64,000 nucleotides of DNA from Pseudomonas sp. L5B5 (GTDB lineage: Bacteria; Pseudomonadota; Gammaproteobacteria; Pseudomonadales; Pseudomonadaceae): the NCBI RefSeq assembly GCF_020520285.1, contig NZ_CP084742.1, forward strand, positions 620,001 through 684,000. The letters are read 5' to 3'. Numbering within the stretch: position 1 is the first letter of the stretch; each line of letters starts with the position of its first letter. The notes beneath the pieces are model-generated. The model did not search any database and was not told where the DNA came from. It saw nothing but the letters and a program-made list of their open reading frames with translations. Below are positions 63,348 to 64,000 of the stretch, one piece after another. Made by a program: the position numbers and the translations under genes.

Positions 63348-64000
63348 TCAGCGGTTCTGTTGTGGGTTCCACAGGGCATAGCGCTGCCCGCGGAGAAATT
63401 GCCAGAGGCCCATGCTCATGCCGGCCATGGTCACCAGGATGAAAGCGGCCAGGCGAAACACTTTGGGCAAGCGTGCGCGCTGGTCCAGCAGGCCCATCAC
63501 GCCGGCGCCGTAGCCCAGCAACTGGGCGATGAGGAAAAGGCTGTAGAAGGTCCCGGCATTCCACAGCAGCAGGTTGGCCAGCAGCAGGGGCAGCAGCAGC
63601 ACCGGGGCCAGGCGGCGGATCAGCTTGTGGCTGATCAGGGCGATGGCGTAGGCCCCATGGCGCCAGGGGTTCATCAGCTCCCGGCGCTGGGCCAGGCTCT
63701 GCAAGCCCCCCACCGTGACCCGCAGGCGCCGACGGTATTGCTTGCCGGCCTCGTCCACACCCTGGTCCAGGACCTGGGCTTCTTCCACATAAACGATGCG
63801 CTTGCCTGCCACCGGGGCGCAGGTACTGATGAAGAAGTCATCATTGACCTCGGCCGGAATGCGCTGGAACAGCTCCCGACGCAGGGCCAGCAACGCACCA
63901 TCGGCAGACACCATGCAGCCAGTGCGGTTTTCCGCCTGGCGCACCCAGGCCTCGTAATGGCGGTACAGGGCGTCGCCCAGGCTCAGGTTGTGCCCGGCCC
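63348..64000 (-). CDS. Membrane glycosyltransferase family 2 (C-terminal part, runs off the window)
   Basis: The frame is open to the right end of the window, so only about 217 C-terminal residues are present. AEVNDDFFISTCAPVAGKRIVYVEEA has the acidic motif of GT2 enzymes (NDDF, E/D-D-F type), and KQYRRRLRVTVGGLQSLAQRREL follows where the QxxRW-type motif sits. Two or three membrane helices follow (LAPVLLLPLLLANLLLW, FYSLFLIAQLLGYGAGVMG, VFRLAAFILVTMAGM). It would assemble the sugar chain or repeat unit. Catalytic DxD lies outside the window. Confidence 0.85.
   Translation of the reverse strand, partial: AGHNLSLGDALYRHYEAWVRQAENRTGCMVSADGALLALRRELFQRIPAEVNDDFFISTCAPVAGKRIVYVEEAQVLDQGVDEAGKQYRRRLRVTVGGLQSLAQRRELMNPWRHGAYAIALISHKLIRRLAPVLLLPLLLANLLLWNAGTFYSLFLIAQLLGYGAGVMGLLDQRARLPKVFRLAAFILVTMAGMSMGLWQFLRGQRYALWNPQQNR

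Overview
The window is chromosomal DNA of a fluorescent-group Pseudomonas (P. fluorescens / P. protegens / P. chlororaphis type). The evidence is high GC, dense short-gap operons with ATGA/GTGA overlaps, a complete fapABCDEF functional-amyloid operon, lpxO, nhaB, a Tat-exported phosphocholine-type phospholipase C, DUF1652, and a REP inverted pair of the GTAGGAGCGAGGC type. No rRNA, tRNA or CRISPR array was seen.

Layout. 1-6.5 kb: 3' part of an IutA-like ferric-siderophore receptor, a YafY/WYL regulator with a palindromic operator, a SnoaL-like protein, ZapE, a GNAT and a ChrA transporter. 6.5-11.7 kb: an overlapping heavy-metal-type two-component pair, a small exported protein, and a CptA/EptC phosphoethanolamine transferase. 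12-15.4 kb: a gnd-zwf-HAD operon for the oxidative pentose-phosphate branch. 15.4-20.8 kb: NhaB, an exported alpha/beta hydrolase and phospholipase C. 21-28 kb: a VpsR-like sigma-54 activator convergent with fapABCDEF, which has its own -24/-12 promoter. 28.2-38.8 kb: PnuC plus ribosylnicotinamide kinase, a Cache chemoreceptor, UppP, a LysR/azoreductase divergon, a hydrolase, a YhhS-type MFS and the ABC-F protein YbiT. 38.9-43.2 kb: an accessory patch with a dead tyrosine integrase, an IS5-like transposase scrap, short orphan secreted proteins and two GNATs. 43.3-50.2 kb: AraC regulators, an MFS, LpxO and a PQQ-type sugar dehydrogenase. 50.2-55.8 kb: a divergent pair (GNAT-C39 peptidase fusion; RLAN/ATP-grasp amidoligase), map with a ParD-like RHH gene, and a short threonine dehydratase behind a leader-peptide attenuator. 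56.5-64 kb: a seven-gene leftward exopolysaccharide-type operon that runs off the window.

How the genes work together. The cell surface is the main theme: siderophore uptake, lipopolysaccharide decoration (CptA/EptC, LpxO), undecaprenyl phosphate recycling (UppP), amyloid fibres (Fap) and a polysaccharide locus with a flippase, a glycosyltransferase, two deacetylases and acyl or aminoacyl transferases. The least-explained items are the RimK-like/GNAT-C39 pair, the map/ParD-like pair with its 11-bp operator repeats, the Ile/Thr attenuator and the terminal polysaccharide cluster. All function calls come from reading the sequence and family knowledge; no database search was run.
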